From assembly GCA_046047235.1 (NCBI GenBank), contig JBJOII010000154.1, positions 1 through 12,668 on the forward strand: a stretch of 12,668 nucleotides of DNA, in the 5' to 3' direction. The DNA is from JBMTVN01 sp046047235 (GTDB taxonomy: Bacteria > Verrucomicrobiota > Verrucomicrobiia > Limisphaerales > JAHDYP01). The position numbers and the translations under genes were made by a program. Under the pieces are notes generated by a model that was not told where the DNA came from, made no database searches, and saw nothing but the letters and a program-made list of their open reading frames with translations. Numbering within the stretch: the stretch's first letter is position 1; each line of letters starts with the position of its first letter. Of this stretch, positions 1-7,301 are shown piece after piece.

Positions 1-1040
1 GCCGATATCGACGAGGCCGGGGGCGATAGTCCAGGTGAGGGGCATGAGGCCGCGGGTGTTTGCGGTGGCGTCCCAGAGTTTGCGCATGGCGCGCTGGGTG
101 TATTGGATATTGTCGCCGTCGCTGATGAAGATGGCGACGTAGACCTTGTTTTCGAGCGGGGGCATTTTGGGGACGGGCGGGATGGCAATTTGCGGGCCCG
201 TGGTGGCGTAGATGGTCGAGCTGATGAAGTGGTCGGCGGGCATGGTCCCGATGCCGAATTCGGTTGCGGTGGTGATACCGGAGCGTTCGGTGGAGTACCA
301 TCCGAGAGCGATGGCCTCGCCGGCTTTCATGTCGCCGAAGAACTTTCTCATCAGGGTGCGTTCTTCGGGAATCCGGCCATCGAGCCAAAGGATGGCTGCC
401 CTGGTGGCGGCGGCCATGTCGCGGGTGTGATGGTAATCGCCTCCGCGGTCGGTGGGGCGTGCGCTCACGATGAGGCGTTTGGTGCAGTCGGGCCAGTAGT
501 GATCGTAGAGGTGGGAGTAGATTTCGGTGGGGGTCTGGAGGGTGAGTGTGGTGAGGTCGGTGCGGCGGTGACGGGTAGTGCGTTCTTTAGTCCGGCGATG
601 GTGCCGGCGAGGTTGCGGTAGTGAGGGCTGATGGACGGGTCGTAGAGGATGACACCTTCGGTTTCGCCGAGGTATTTTGCGAGCAACTGAAATTTGGTTT
701 CGTGGGTGAAGAGGTGTTGCGAGGTGAGGTTGACCGTGGGGGTGTTGGCCCAGGTATCGCGGCCTTCGTCCGTGCGCGAGTCGATGAGGTAGATTCTCGG
801 TTGGGACCGGTTGATCAGGCCTTGGAGTGCGGAGAAGGTCAGTTGTTCATCGCGGGTGAGCGTCCGGACATCGATAGTGTCGAGCGTGGTGGCGGGGCGG
901 GCGAAAGTTGGGATCGCTTGGCCTGCGGGCCAGTGGATGCCTTTGGTGGGGATGATGACGGGTGGGGGTGGGGTGTAGAGGTTGGGCGGCGTGAGCGGGG
1001 TGGCGCTGACAGCGAGTGCGGTGAGGAGGGGGAGGATCAT
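1..1040 (-). pseudogene. GxGYxYP-type putative glycoside hydrolase, frameshifted, 3' end beyond window
   Basis: The first frame starts at ATG 1040 with a short hydrophobic leader (MILPLLTALAVSA), so the product is probably exported. It then matches the N-terminal part of GxGYxYP putative glycoside hydrolases (LDTIDVRTLTRDEQLTFSALQG, GVILYDPS). After residue about 157 this frame degenerates into Pro/Ser/Thr residues and stops at 465. From about position 565 a second frame carries on the same protein without a stop to position 1: LTTLTLQTPTEIYSHLYDHY, RLIVSARPTDRGGDYHHTR, then VAIFISDGDNIQYTQRAM and PLTWTIAPGLVDIG. One extra C in GCCGC near 565 would join the frames as VTARTDLTTL. The family is thought to act on carbohydrates; the substrate is not known from sequence. 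No clear ribosome binding site precedes ATG 1040. The gene is divergent from the sigma operon. It is either a real pseudogene or an intact gene with a sequence error. Confidence 0.8.
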
Positions 1041-1222
1041 GTGCGGTGGTGAGGATGCGTGGGGTGTAAGGGTCTCGACAAGAGTATTACCGATCTGGTG
1101 CGGCCGGGGAGCGCGAGGGGGGTGGGTTTGGTTGTGTTGTTGGAACGGGAAATGGAGCGGTTGGTGGGTGTAGCTTGAGCACTGCTATCTGGGGGGCATG
1201 ACGGGGCGCTTCACTGCAAAGT

Positions 1223-1249
1223 TGTAACAAAAGTCATGTGCCGAGCGTT
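1223..1249 (+). promoter_or_regulatory. Candidate ECF-type promoter of the sigma operon
   Basis: TGTAAC (1223-1228) followed by an A-run resembles an ECF -35 element with its AAC core. CGTT at 1246-1249 resembles the ECF -10 element. Exactly 17 bases separate AAC from CGTT, within the usual ECF spacing. The start point would fall near 1255, giving a leader of only about 8-10 bases before ATG 1264, so the message would be almost leaderless. Because the first gene is itself an ECF sigma factor, autoregulation is the natural inference. It is a single by-eye match. Confidence 0.5.
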
Positions 1250-1263
1250 ATTCAGCCGGAAGC

Positions 1264-1791
1264 ATGATTCGCAACCTGAGATTCACCCTGATTTGCCGTC
1301 GGCACTGTGACGAGATCTACAGGTATGCGCGGTCGATTCTGGGCCATGCGGCTGACGCGGAGGATGCGGTCCAGGAGGTGTTGTTGCGGCTCTGGCATCA
1401 TCTGGGGGAGGTGCGGTCGTCGAAGGCGCGTGCCTGGCTTTATCGGACGACGCGGAATCACTGTCTGGACGTGTTACGTCGGCGTGCACGTGTTGAGGCT
1501 GTGGTTATGATTGGCGGCGGGGAGATGGAGGCGTTGGCGGACGGTGGTTGTGGCGAGCCGGATTTGGCCGTTGATGCGGATTCTTTGAGGCGACGGATGG
1601 ACGCGGCGCTTCAGGCGCTTCCACACAACCTCAGGAGCGTTTTCGTTTTGTACGAGGTGAACGGGCTGCGTTACCGGGAGATTGCTGAGCATCTCGACAT
1701 TCCGATCAACAGCGTCAAGGTGCATCTTCTGCGGGCGCGCAAGCGGCTGCAGGAATTGTTGCGAAAGGAGAAGTTATGGATGACTCCATGA
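1264..1791 (+). CDS. ECF-family RNA polymerase sigma factor
   Basis: A 175-residue sigma-70 family protein of normal ECF length. Region 2 covers about residues 8-70, with the core-binding and -10 recognition segment DAEDAVQEVLLRLW at 31-44 and RAWLYRTTRNHCLDVLRRR following. Region 4 covers about 108-166, with LPHNLRSVFVLYEVNGLRYREIAEHLDIPINSVKVHLLRARKRL forming the helix-turn-helix that reads the -35 element. Regions 1 and 3 are absent, as expected for ECF factors. It would direct RNA polymerase to a small regulon, probably including its own promoter at 1223-1249. ATG 1264 keeps the whole of region 2; GGAAG sits too close to it to be a good ribosome binding site, which fits near-leaderless translation. 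Its 3' end overlaps the next gene by 16 bases, a sign of coupling. The signal it responds to cannot be read from the sequence. Confidence 0.95.
   Translation: MIRNLRFTLICRRHCDEIYRYARSILGHAADAEDAVQEVLLRLWHHLGEVRSSKARAWLYRTTRNHCLDVLRRRARVEAVVMIGGGEMEALADGGCGEPDLAVDADSLRRRMDAALQALPHNLRSVFVLYEVNGLRYREIAEHLDIPINSVKVHLLRARKRLQELLRKEKLWMTP
1764..1770 (+). promoter_or_regulatory. Ribosome binding site fixing the start of the membrane protein gene
   Basis: AAAGGAG lies five bases upstream of ATG 1776. It favours this start over the in-frame ATG at 1788, which overlaps the sigma stop codon but would be 17 bases from the site. Confidence 0.65.
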
Positions 1792-2186
1792 AGCGTGTTG
1801 TGCGTGAGATGCGCGGGGAGCGTTGTCCGAAGCGTGTGCTCGGGAGTGTGCGGAGTGAGATTGATGCCATGCCTGCGCGGGACCACTCGTTGGTTCGTAT
1901 GCGCCTGGTGGCAGGGGTGTGTGCGCTGGTTGCTTTGGTGTGTGCTGTAAGTGTGCTTTTGGCGCCGAGGTCCTCGCCCGAAGAGGTTTTAGTGGAATCC
2001 GATTCAGGGGAAATCCAACAGGAGGCTTCGGTGCATGAGGTGTATGCCTCATTGGCGTCGATTGGCATGGCCTTGGAGGAGGCGGGGACGCGGAGCGGGA
2101 CGATCATTTTGCAGCAGACCTTGCCGCTGTTGCGGCAGGGACTGGAGAAAACCCAACAAGTCATCAAGAAAGAAAACAAACCATGA
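1776..2186 (+). CDS. Single-pass membrane protein, probable anti-sigma factor
   Basis: A 136-residue protein with a charged N-terminal part of about 40 residues (MKRVVREMRGERCPKRVLGSV), one hydrophobic helix at about 42-64 (MRLVAGVCALVALVCAVSVLLA), and a C-terminal part rich in Glu, Ser and Gln with amphipathic helices (EVYASLASIGMALEEAG, TLPLLRQGLEKTQQVIKK). This topology, with a short cytoplasmic part, one membrane span and an extracytoplasmic tail, and its place directly after an ECF sigma gene, suggest it sequesters the sigma factor at the membrane. The zinc anti-sigma motif (HxxxCxxC) is not present; the only N-terminal Cys is C17. It overlaps the sigma gene by 16 bases and the next gene by 4 (ATGA). 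The role is inferred from position and topology, not from a recognised domain. Confidence 0.75.
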   Translation: MDDSMKRVVREMRGERCPKRVLGSVRSEIDAMPARDHSLVRMRLVAGVCALVALVCAVSVLLAPRSSPEEVLVESDSGEIQQEASVHEVYASLASIGMALEEAGTRSGTIILQQTLPLLRQGLEKTQQVIKKENKP

Positions 2187-2836
2187 AGAGACGAATTGTG
2201 ACAGCTGTGTGCGGACTGTGCCTGGCCTTGCCGATGATGGCGATGGCTCAGGATAACCTGAAGAGCGACCCGGCTTACCTGAGGATCGATGAGGTTTTCG
2301 ATCTGGAGATTGCGAAGCCGGAGGTGAACGTGAACCTGCCGCGTTTTCTACTGATGAATGCATTGGGGGAATTTGATGGCACCCGTGAGGATCCGTTTGC
2401 GGCTGCGGGGATCCAGATCAAGGAGGTCTTGGAGGATATTAAACTTGTGCGGGTTATGATTATTGAGGCGACGGATGCGAACCGTAAGCATGTTGACGGA
2501 GCTGTGGCTGCGCTGCGCAAGGATTTGTCGAGCAAGTGGATCTCCGTGGTGACGATTCCGGATGACGGGATTGGCATTTATGCGATGGGGAGCGCGGACG
2601 GCGGGAAGATGGCGGGTTTGGCGGTATTGATTGCCGATGGAGGGGACGTCATCGTCGCGAATATTGTCGGGAGCTTGCCTTTGGGGAAGGTGTTGAAGAT
2701 GGCGGCGAATATCAACGGGCCGCAGGGGGAGATGATCAAGAAGGCACTCGCAGAGTTTGCGGGTGGAGCGACTGCGAATGGCGGCACGAAGGAGAGTGCG
2801 GGAGAATCAGCTAGTGCCGGTTCATCGGCAGATTGA
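2183..2836 (+). CDS. Exported DUF4252-like protein
   Basis: A 217-residue protein with a classical signal peptide (MKRRIVTAVCGLCLALPMMAMA, likely cut before QDN). The mature part fits the DUF4252 family over about residues 30-185: FDLEIAKPEVNVNLPRFLL, then an alpha/beta core with VRVMIIEATDAN, WISVVTIPDDGIGIYAMG and the end motif AVLIADGGDVIVANIVGSLPLGKV. The tail (ATANGGTKESAGESASAGSSAD) is low complexity. DUF4252 proteins have no established biochemical role, but are often encoded beside ECF sigma factors. The ATG overlaps the stop codon of the previous gene (ATGA), which points to translational coupling; AAGAAAG upstream is a weak ribosome binding site. No lipobox Cys follows the leader, so it should be periplasmic rather than a lipoprotein. 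Its presence in the operon suggests a sensing or modulating role in the envelope, which is inference. Confidence 0.85.
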   Translation: MKRRIVTAVCGLCLALPMMAMAQDNLKSDPAYLRIDEVFDLEIAKPEVNVNLPRFLLMNALGEFDGTREDPFAAAGIQIKEVLEDIKLVRVMIIEATDANRKHVDGAVAALRKDLSSKWISVVTIPDDGIGIYAMGSADGGKMAGLAVLIADGGDVIVANIVGSLPLGKVLKMAANINGPQGEMIKKALAEFAGGATANGGTKESAGESASAGSSAD

Positions 2837-3063
2837 GTGTCGGCGTGATGGGATGTAGCCAGTCTGGCGGTTGACTGGGTGGGCGAATTGGCATGCCGGG
2901 TGGCGTGTCAGAGTTCTGGCTTCTTGGGGGGTGTTCGGTGTTTCGGTTGCTGGTGAGTGAACGACGACCATGACTGCGTCCGAGGTGCGGATTGCTCCCT
3001 TTGTGTCTGTGCGGAGCAGGGAGAAGAGGGTAGGAGGGGCTCCCCCCGGGAAACGGGGAAGCG

Positions 3064-3975
3064 GGTCAGGTTCGCCAGATCGAATACAACCCGATGTTGC
3101 AGGTCGAAAGCACCACCGAGCCAGACGGGTCGCAGAAGTTCTACGACTACCACCAGAGCGGACAGTTGGCCCGAACTTACGGAAGTGGGGTTTATCCGGT
3201 GGGCTACGGGTATGATCTGCAAGGACGGATGACCTCCATGACCAATTGGACGACATTCGACCCCCTCGGGGAAGGGACAGGAGAACGGGTGACCACTTGG
3301 GAATACAGCCCGACCAGGGGGGCGCTTATCAAAAAGCAGTTTGCCGGGGAATCAGACACCACCGACGACTATGAGTATACGTTGGCCGGTCGGCTGCATA
3401 AGCGGATCTGGGAGCGAGGAGTGACAACCACCTACGCCTACACCGAGGCGGGGGATCTGGAGCAGGTGGATTACTCAGACACCACGCCGGATGTCGAATA
3501 CACCTATGACCGGCAGGGTCGCCCAGAACTGATTGAGTGCGCAGGGATCCAAACCACCCTTGCCTACAATGATGCCAACCAGGTGCTTTCGGAGAGCTAC
3601 AGCCAGGGCATCCTCAGCGGCCTGGTGGTTTCCCGTGCATTCGACAGCTACCTCCGGCTCCAAAGCCTCGGGCTCAATACGTCTTCGGCGCTGAGCACAA
3701 CGTTCGGCTACGGAGACGATGGCCGCCTCCAGACGGTAACCAGCGGAGGCAACACGGCCCAGTATCAGTACCTTGAAAAGTCCAGGCTCATACGTGAGAT
3801 TGCGTTCGCGCAGGGGACGGATGCCATGACCACGACCCGAACTTATGACTTCCTGGATCGTCTCAGTGTGATTGCGTCACTCTCCTCCGCTTCAACGGAG
3901 TCTGATCGTACTTTTCCCCACATTGGCGTCGGAGGGATTTCGGCCGGGTGGCCGGACTGGCGTCGTGTTTTGTAG
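3064..3975 (+). pseudogene. RHS (YD-repeat) protein fragment lacking both ends
   Basis: RHS-type sequence begins abruptly at about 3064 (GQVRQIEYNP), 31 bases after an in-frame TAG at 3031-3033, with no ribosome binding site or signal peptide. It carries about eight YD repeats: YDYHQSGQLARTY, YGYDLQGRMTSM, YTLAGRLHKRIWERG, YAYTEAGDLEQVDY, YTYDRQGRPELIE, YNDANQVLSESY, FGYGDDGRLQTVT and YDFLDRLSVIAS. YD repeats build the beta-sheet shell of RHS toxins. RHS similarity stops at about 3900 and the frame runs another 25 codons in unrelated sequence to a stop at 3975. The conserved C-terminal core and toxin tip are missing, and the break lies where the transposon's left-end repeats begin. Without an N-terminal secretion region or a tip it should be non-functional. 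An internal ATG at 3094 opens 293 codons but has no start signals. Confidence 0.85.
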
Positions 3976-4124
3976 CCGAATAACCGCGCTTGGATCGTAC
4001 CCGTACGATGGGGTTGGCCAGGCCAAATTGAGGTCGCAGTTTTGGCCGAATTGGTATCGCATACTTTGCGCATTGGCATCGTAAGGCGCCCCCCGCTGTC
4101 AGCTATGGCTGCGTTGCTATCGTG
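3902..4124 (+). repeat. Imperfect repeats at the left end of the transposon (candidate transposase sites)
   Basis: Seven imperfect copies resembling TTGGYRTCGTR, all in one orientation: CTGATCGTAC (3902-3911), TTGGCGTCGG (3923-3932), CTGGCGTCGT (3957-3966), TTGGATCGTA (3990-3999), TTGGTATCGCA (4051-4061), TTGGCATCGTA (4073-4083) and TTGCTATCGTG (4114-4124). One overlaps a perfect palindrome, ATCGTAC-CC-GTACGAT (3994-4009). No gene occupies this stretch apart from the run-off of the RHS frame. The copies were found by eye. Confidence 0.4.
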
Positions 4125-4181
4125 CGCATCGGATATTTTACTGCACGGAAAGTTGCGGCCATTGTCTTCCCGTCGCCCTGA

Positions 4182-4514
4182 TTACGCCGCGGTGATTTCG
4201 CGCATGGCGTTGTGGAAGGTCAGGCCAAGGACCTGGACAAAGAAGTCGATGGTGTTGCCTGCCAGCTCTCGTTGCGGCCAGCGCCAGTAGCTGTCTTTGA
4301 TGATGACGCCGGGATGTGCGGGCAGTTCGAAGTTGCCCGCCTCCCTGGCGATGAGCTGGAGTCCGCGTTTTTGCAGGAGCGGAACCAGGAGCGCGATGCG
4401 GGCGGCACGGATTTGGTCGCGGCTCCAGCGGGGTCCTGGCGGACGGCCACCAGGCGGACGGCCGTCATGCGCCTGGCTGCCGGTGCGATGTCGATTAGGC
4501 GATGGGGCTCTCAC
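4182..4514 (-). CDS. Small CHC2 zinc-finger/primase-like protein of the transposon
   Basis: A 110-residue protein. Its C-terminal half, about residues 50-108, resembles the end of the CHC2 domain of DnaG-type primases: a beta segment (NFELPAHPGVIIKDSYWRWP) followed by LAGNTIDFFVQVLGLTFHNAMREI, which matches the family pattern GGDAIDF...G.SF.EA. The Cys and His ligands of a working CHC2 zinc finger are not visible, and there is no TOPRIM catalytic domain, so it cannot be a primase by itself. The N-terminal 35 residues are basic and Pro/Gly-rich, with GRPPGGRPPG encoded by a short duplicated GGACGGCC. The gene overlaps the end of the ATPase gene by 20 bases and is the last of the unit. A role in binding DNA during transposition or target handling is plausible but unproven. 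Confidence 0.65.
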   Translation of the reverse strand: MRAPSPNRHRTGSQAHDGRPPGGRPPGPRWSRDQIRAARIALLVPLLQKRGLQLIAREAGNFELPAHPGVIIKDSYWRWPQRELAGNTIDFFVQVLGLTFHNAMREITAA

Positions 4515-5295
4515 AGTCTTTTCTCCAATGGGGTTGGATGAGGACGCGGTTGACCTGTTTGAGATCGACGGTTCGGGTTTGGTCGCGGACGGCTTCGATC
4601 AAGGAACCCAGACAGAGATTGCGGGTTCGGCGCAGGAGTCCTTCGCCGGAGCGGACGATCAGGGCCAAGGCTTCCTGGGTGAAGGTGTTGTGGCCCAGGC
4701 CGGCACGGTCGAGTTGGGTAAGGATGAACTGTTCCATCACTTCGGGACTCAAACTCGGGAGCACGACCGAGTACGTGACGCGGGAGCGGATCTCTTCGTT
4801 GATGGACAGCGCCAGGGATTGCAGGAGCGGCGGCTGGCCGATGAGGACCAGGTTGTGCGAGTGCGGGAAGTCTTCGCAAAGCAGACGCAGTTTGCGCAGG
4901 CATTCGGTCGGCATGAGGTGGGCGTCGTCGATGATGGGGACGAGCATTTTGCCGGAGCGATGGATTTTGAAGGCTTCCTGGACCAGGAGGCGTTCGCAAT
5001 GGTGGTCCCGGCCTTCGAACTCGATTTGAAAGGCCTCGCAAAGGATGCGCAGGGTGTTGTGGTAGGTGTGGAGGGTGCGATTGACGACGGGTGTGATGAT
5101 GCGTTTGGGGTCGTGGGTCAGGAGCGTTTGTTTGAGCACGCTTTTGCCGGTGCCGGGTTCGCCGAGCACCAGGCAGAGGCCGCCTTGCTGGGCGTGGACT
5201 TTGAGGATATCGAAGATTTCCTGCTGATGGGAGAGCAGGTGAATGGATTCGGTGTCGAAGGGATTGCGCTGAATGCCGAAGTGGGAGCGGATCAT
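4495..5295 (-). CDS. Transposon AAA ATPase (ExeA/TniB/TnsC-like)
   Basis: A 266-residue ATPase opening with the ExeA-like signature HFGIQRNPFDTE. Walker A is GEPGTGKS at residues 45-52 and Walker B is MLVPIIDDAH at 117-126, with Asp123 and Asp124. A sensor-like NLVLIGQPPL follows at about 148-157, then an arginine-containing segment (INEEIRSRV) and a helical lid (FTQEALALIVRSGEGLLRRTRNLCLGSLIEA). In Mu/Tn7-type elements the partner ATPase polymerises on DNA, helps choose the target and activates the transposase; that role is transferred from the family and the context here. The start lies 11 bases after the transposase stop codon with no clear ribosome binding site, so translation is probably coupled. 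Catalytic motifs are intact. Confidence 0.9.
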   Translation of the reverse strand: MIRSHFGIQRNPFDTESIHLLSHQQEIFDILKVHAQQGGLCLVLGEPGTGKSVLKQTLLTHDPKRIITPVVNRTLHTYHNTLRILCEAFQIEFEGRDHHCERLLVQEAFKIHRSGKMLVPIIDDAHLMPTECLRKLRLLCEDFPHSHNLVLIGQPPLLQSLALSINEEIRSRVTYSVVLPSLSPEVMEQFILTQLDRAGLGHNTFTQEALALIVRSGEGLLRRTRNLCLGSLIEAVRDQTRTVDLKQVNRVLIQPHWRKDCESPIA

Positions 5296-5306
5296 AGGTC
5301 AACGTG

Positions 5307-6533
5307 TCAGGGTTGAGCGTTTGAGGTTTGGGGTTTGCGATCATTGGCGATTGGGTTGAGGGGTTTGGATTCTCCCATGCGCTCGCCTTTGTAGTACACG
5401 ATGAGGCGATCGGTGGGGCGTGAGCGCTGAAAGCGGATTTGGATGGTGCGGTCCGGCAGGTGACGCGGAGCCTCCCAGCGAATGGATTTGAAGGAGAATG
5501 TGTTATCGGCGCGGACATGGCGTTCTTCCTCGACGAAGAAGAGTTCATCGTTGGCTTCATTGGGCGGGAGGTAACGGACTCGGGGGCGATCCAGTGCGAA
5601 ACGGTCCAAAGGTGTCATTTCCAGAACGGAATGCTTTTGTGCGTTGTAGTGTTCCTCGACCCAGTGGGTGAACTGACGGTTGAGGGCTTCGAGCGAACCG
5701 AGGTCCAGCGAGCGGGAGAGGAACTGGTCGCGGACGGTGCGGAAGAAGCGTTCGATTTTTCCCTTGGCCGCGCCGTCGCGCACGGGGGTGTGATGGAGCA
5801 AGCAGCCGACGCGGGCGCAGATCTGGATGATTTCTTTGGAGGTGTAGATGGAGCCGTTATCGACGTAGAGGGATTGGGGAACGCCACGTTTGTAGAAGGC
5901 GGCGCGAAGGGCCTCGATGAGCGTATCCACGTTCTCGGCGAGGAAGAACTGACCGTGACAACAGGCCCGGCTGGCGTCATCGAGGAAAGCGATGAGGCGG
6001 GTCTGCGCCGGCGAACCGCGGTGCTGGATGTATGGGCCAAAGAGGGTGTCGGCCTGCCACATCTCGTTGGCATGAGCTTTGGCGAACGCCAGACGGATTT
6101 TGTGGGAGGCCTCGGAGTCGCTCTTGAGCATTTCGTATTGTTTGACCAGGCGGCGGAAGGTGTTGGGAGCGATTTGAGTTCGCGTGAGCAATCCCTCCTC
6201 GATGCAGAGGCGGTAGAGGAGCGCGCCGGTGGGCGTCTTGCCACGGGTCTTGGGAAGGACTTTGCGCACCGCGTCGTGAACGTCTTCCAGAACGACCTTG
6301 CGGGTTTTGCCTTTGTCGGAGCGGGCCTTGTTTTCCATGACGGTGACGCCGTGTTTCTGAAAGCGGGAGTACCAGGTCTGGATGGTGCGCCAGGTGAACT
6401 GGCGCCGGTGGCCATCCTCGTCGGTGAAGACCGTCTGGCTGGCGGCCTTGATGCGCGCGGCGATGCAGTGGCCGGGAGCCATGTCGATAGCGCCCAGGAC
6501 GCGCATTTTGAGATAAGCGGTTGGATTGCGCAT
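5307..6533 (-). CDS. DDE transposase with integrase core and Mu-type C-terminal domain
   Basis: A 408-residue protein. The N-terminal about 130 residues carry helix-turn-helix segments (FTWRTIQTWYSRFQKHGV; APNTFRRLVKQYEM). The rve/RNase H-like core follows, with catalytic Asp162 (MWQADTLFG), Asp225 (SLYVDNGSIY) and Glu261 (GKIERFFRT). Thirty-five residues separate the second Asp from the Glu, the DD(35)E pattern. The region after about 300 (RYLPPNEANDELFFVEEERHVRADNTFSF...WEAP..LPDRTIQIRF) resembles the small beta domain of Mu/TniA-type transposases. It would cut and join the transposon ends together with the downstream ATPase. The upstream AAAGGA is a good ribosome binding site but lies in a small palindrome. 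All catalytic residues are present, so the protein looks active. Confidence 0.93.
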   Translation of the reverse strand: MRNPTAYLKMRVLGAIDMAPGHCIAARIKAASQTVFTDEDGHRRQFTWRTIQTWYSRFQKHGVTVMENKARSDKGKTRKVVLEDVHDAVRKVLPKTRGKTPTGALLYRLCIEEGLLTRTQIAPNTFRRLVKQYEMLKSDSEASHKIRLAFAKAHANEMWQADTLFGPYIQHRGSPAQTRLIAFLDDASRACCHGQFFLAENVDTLIEALRAAFYKRGVPQSLYVDNGSIYTSKEIIQICARVGCLLHHTPVRDGAAKGKIERFFRTVRDQFLSRSLDLGSLEALNRQFTHWVEEHYNAQKHSVLEMTPLDRFALDRPRVRYLPPNEANDELFFVEEERHVRADNTFSFKSIRWEAPRHLPDRTIQIRFQRSRPTDRLIVYYKGERMGESKPLNPIANDRKPQTSNAQP

Positions 6534-6547
6534 AAAGGATTTCCTTT
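6534..6547 (-). promoter_or_regulatory. Palindrome over the transposase ribosome binding site
   Basis: On the minus strand AAAGGAAATCCTTT stands directly before ATG 6533. The ribosome binding site AAAGGA can pair with TCCTTT (five pairs with a four-base loop). Such a hairpin could lower transposase translation, a common self-restraint in transposons. It is short and the effect is untested. Confidence 0.35.
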
Positions 6548-6744
6548 CTGTTGGGATTCGATGCTTTGCCGGCAGCGCTCGTTTGCCGCCGTTCTTCGTA
6601 ACGGAGGCGACGGTAAGGCGGGCCGGCGAGGATGAGGGATGGCCTTTTGGTGTTGTCGAGCGTTGGAAGAGTCCGGCGCAAACGCGATGGACGCGGGAGC
6701 GCGGTGATGTTTGGTTGGCCGGCGGCCTGTGGCTCGGTGTTTCT

Positions 6745-7301
6745 TCAACCCAGAAACGGCTGTTGGAAGGCGAGTTGAAATGCGATCAAGGGAGCGGTGC
6801 CGAGGAAGAGGGATTGGAGATGCTCAACGGTTTGCAGGAGGGGATCGGAGTGCGAACTGTCGGGCGGCGATTGACGTTCGCAAAGCCGGCTGCGCAGTGC
6901 ATCCAGGCGGCGGCGCAAGCGCTGGCGCAGGTGGTAGAGAGTTTCCAAAGCCAGGGGCAGGCCCAGGGAATCGGCGGTGCTCTTGAGTGAAGCGCCGGCC
7001 AGCAACGCAATCAGGAGCCTGCCCAGGAGCGTGGCGGTCACAGTGTGGCGTGGAAGCGTGTCGGCCAGGAAAATGGAGAAGGTATGGCCGCAACCGGCGC
7101 GGTGGCCGCGATCGGAGCAAAACACGCGCTGGCCGCGTAGCGATTGCCCGGAGGGGTCGGACGGATCGTTGCCGTACAGAAAGCTGTGCCGGTTCAGGAA
7201 GCCGACACGCTCGCAGCGTTGGCAGCGCTGCTGTTTGAGGGAAAAAGCTGTTGGTTCAACGCTTCGCAATCGCGGACAAAACGCAATGGAGCTTGGGACA
7301 T
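6745..7301 (-). CDS. Transposon zinc-ribbon/helix-turn-helix protein, frameshifted near its N terminus
   Basis: The main frame (TTG 7269 to stop 6745, 174 codons) encodes a zinc ribbon: CQRC at residues 16-19 and a second pair in VFCSDRGHRAGCGHTFS. A helical region follows (LLGRLLIALLAGASLKSTADSLGLPLALETLYHLRQRLRRRL) that looks like a helix-turn-helix. The protein ends QLAFQQPFLG. TTG is a poor start. In another frame ATG 7301 opens MSQAPLRFVRDCEALNQQLF, and one extra base in GAGGGAAAAAG (7237-7247) would join it as ...NQQLF-(P/S)LKQQRCQRC, a much better N terminus. I therefore place the gene start at 7301 with a frameshift at about 7240. It is the first gene of the unit, 211 bases upstream of the transposase; nothing was recognised in that gap except the palindrome at 6534-6547. 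A likely role is binding transposon ends or regulating transposition. Confidence 0.65.

Noticed and set aside
103..621. Long open frames on the plus strand (103-621, 621-1052) over the GxGYxYP gene
   Set aside because: They are complementary-frame artefacts of high-GC coding DNA on the minus strand; composition is Gly/Val/Asp-biased and there is no domain.
2859..2878. Possible terminator after the DUF4252 gene (CCAGTC ... GACTGG)
   Set aside because: The stem has only six pairs with an eight-base loop, and no T-run follows.
5439..6635. A 398-codon plus-strand frame opposite the transposase, and a similar frame at 4297-5316 opposite the ATPase
   Set aside because: Both mirror clear minus-strand enzymes with intact catalytic motifs; no ribosome binding site or domain supports them.
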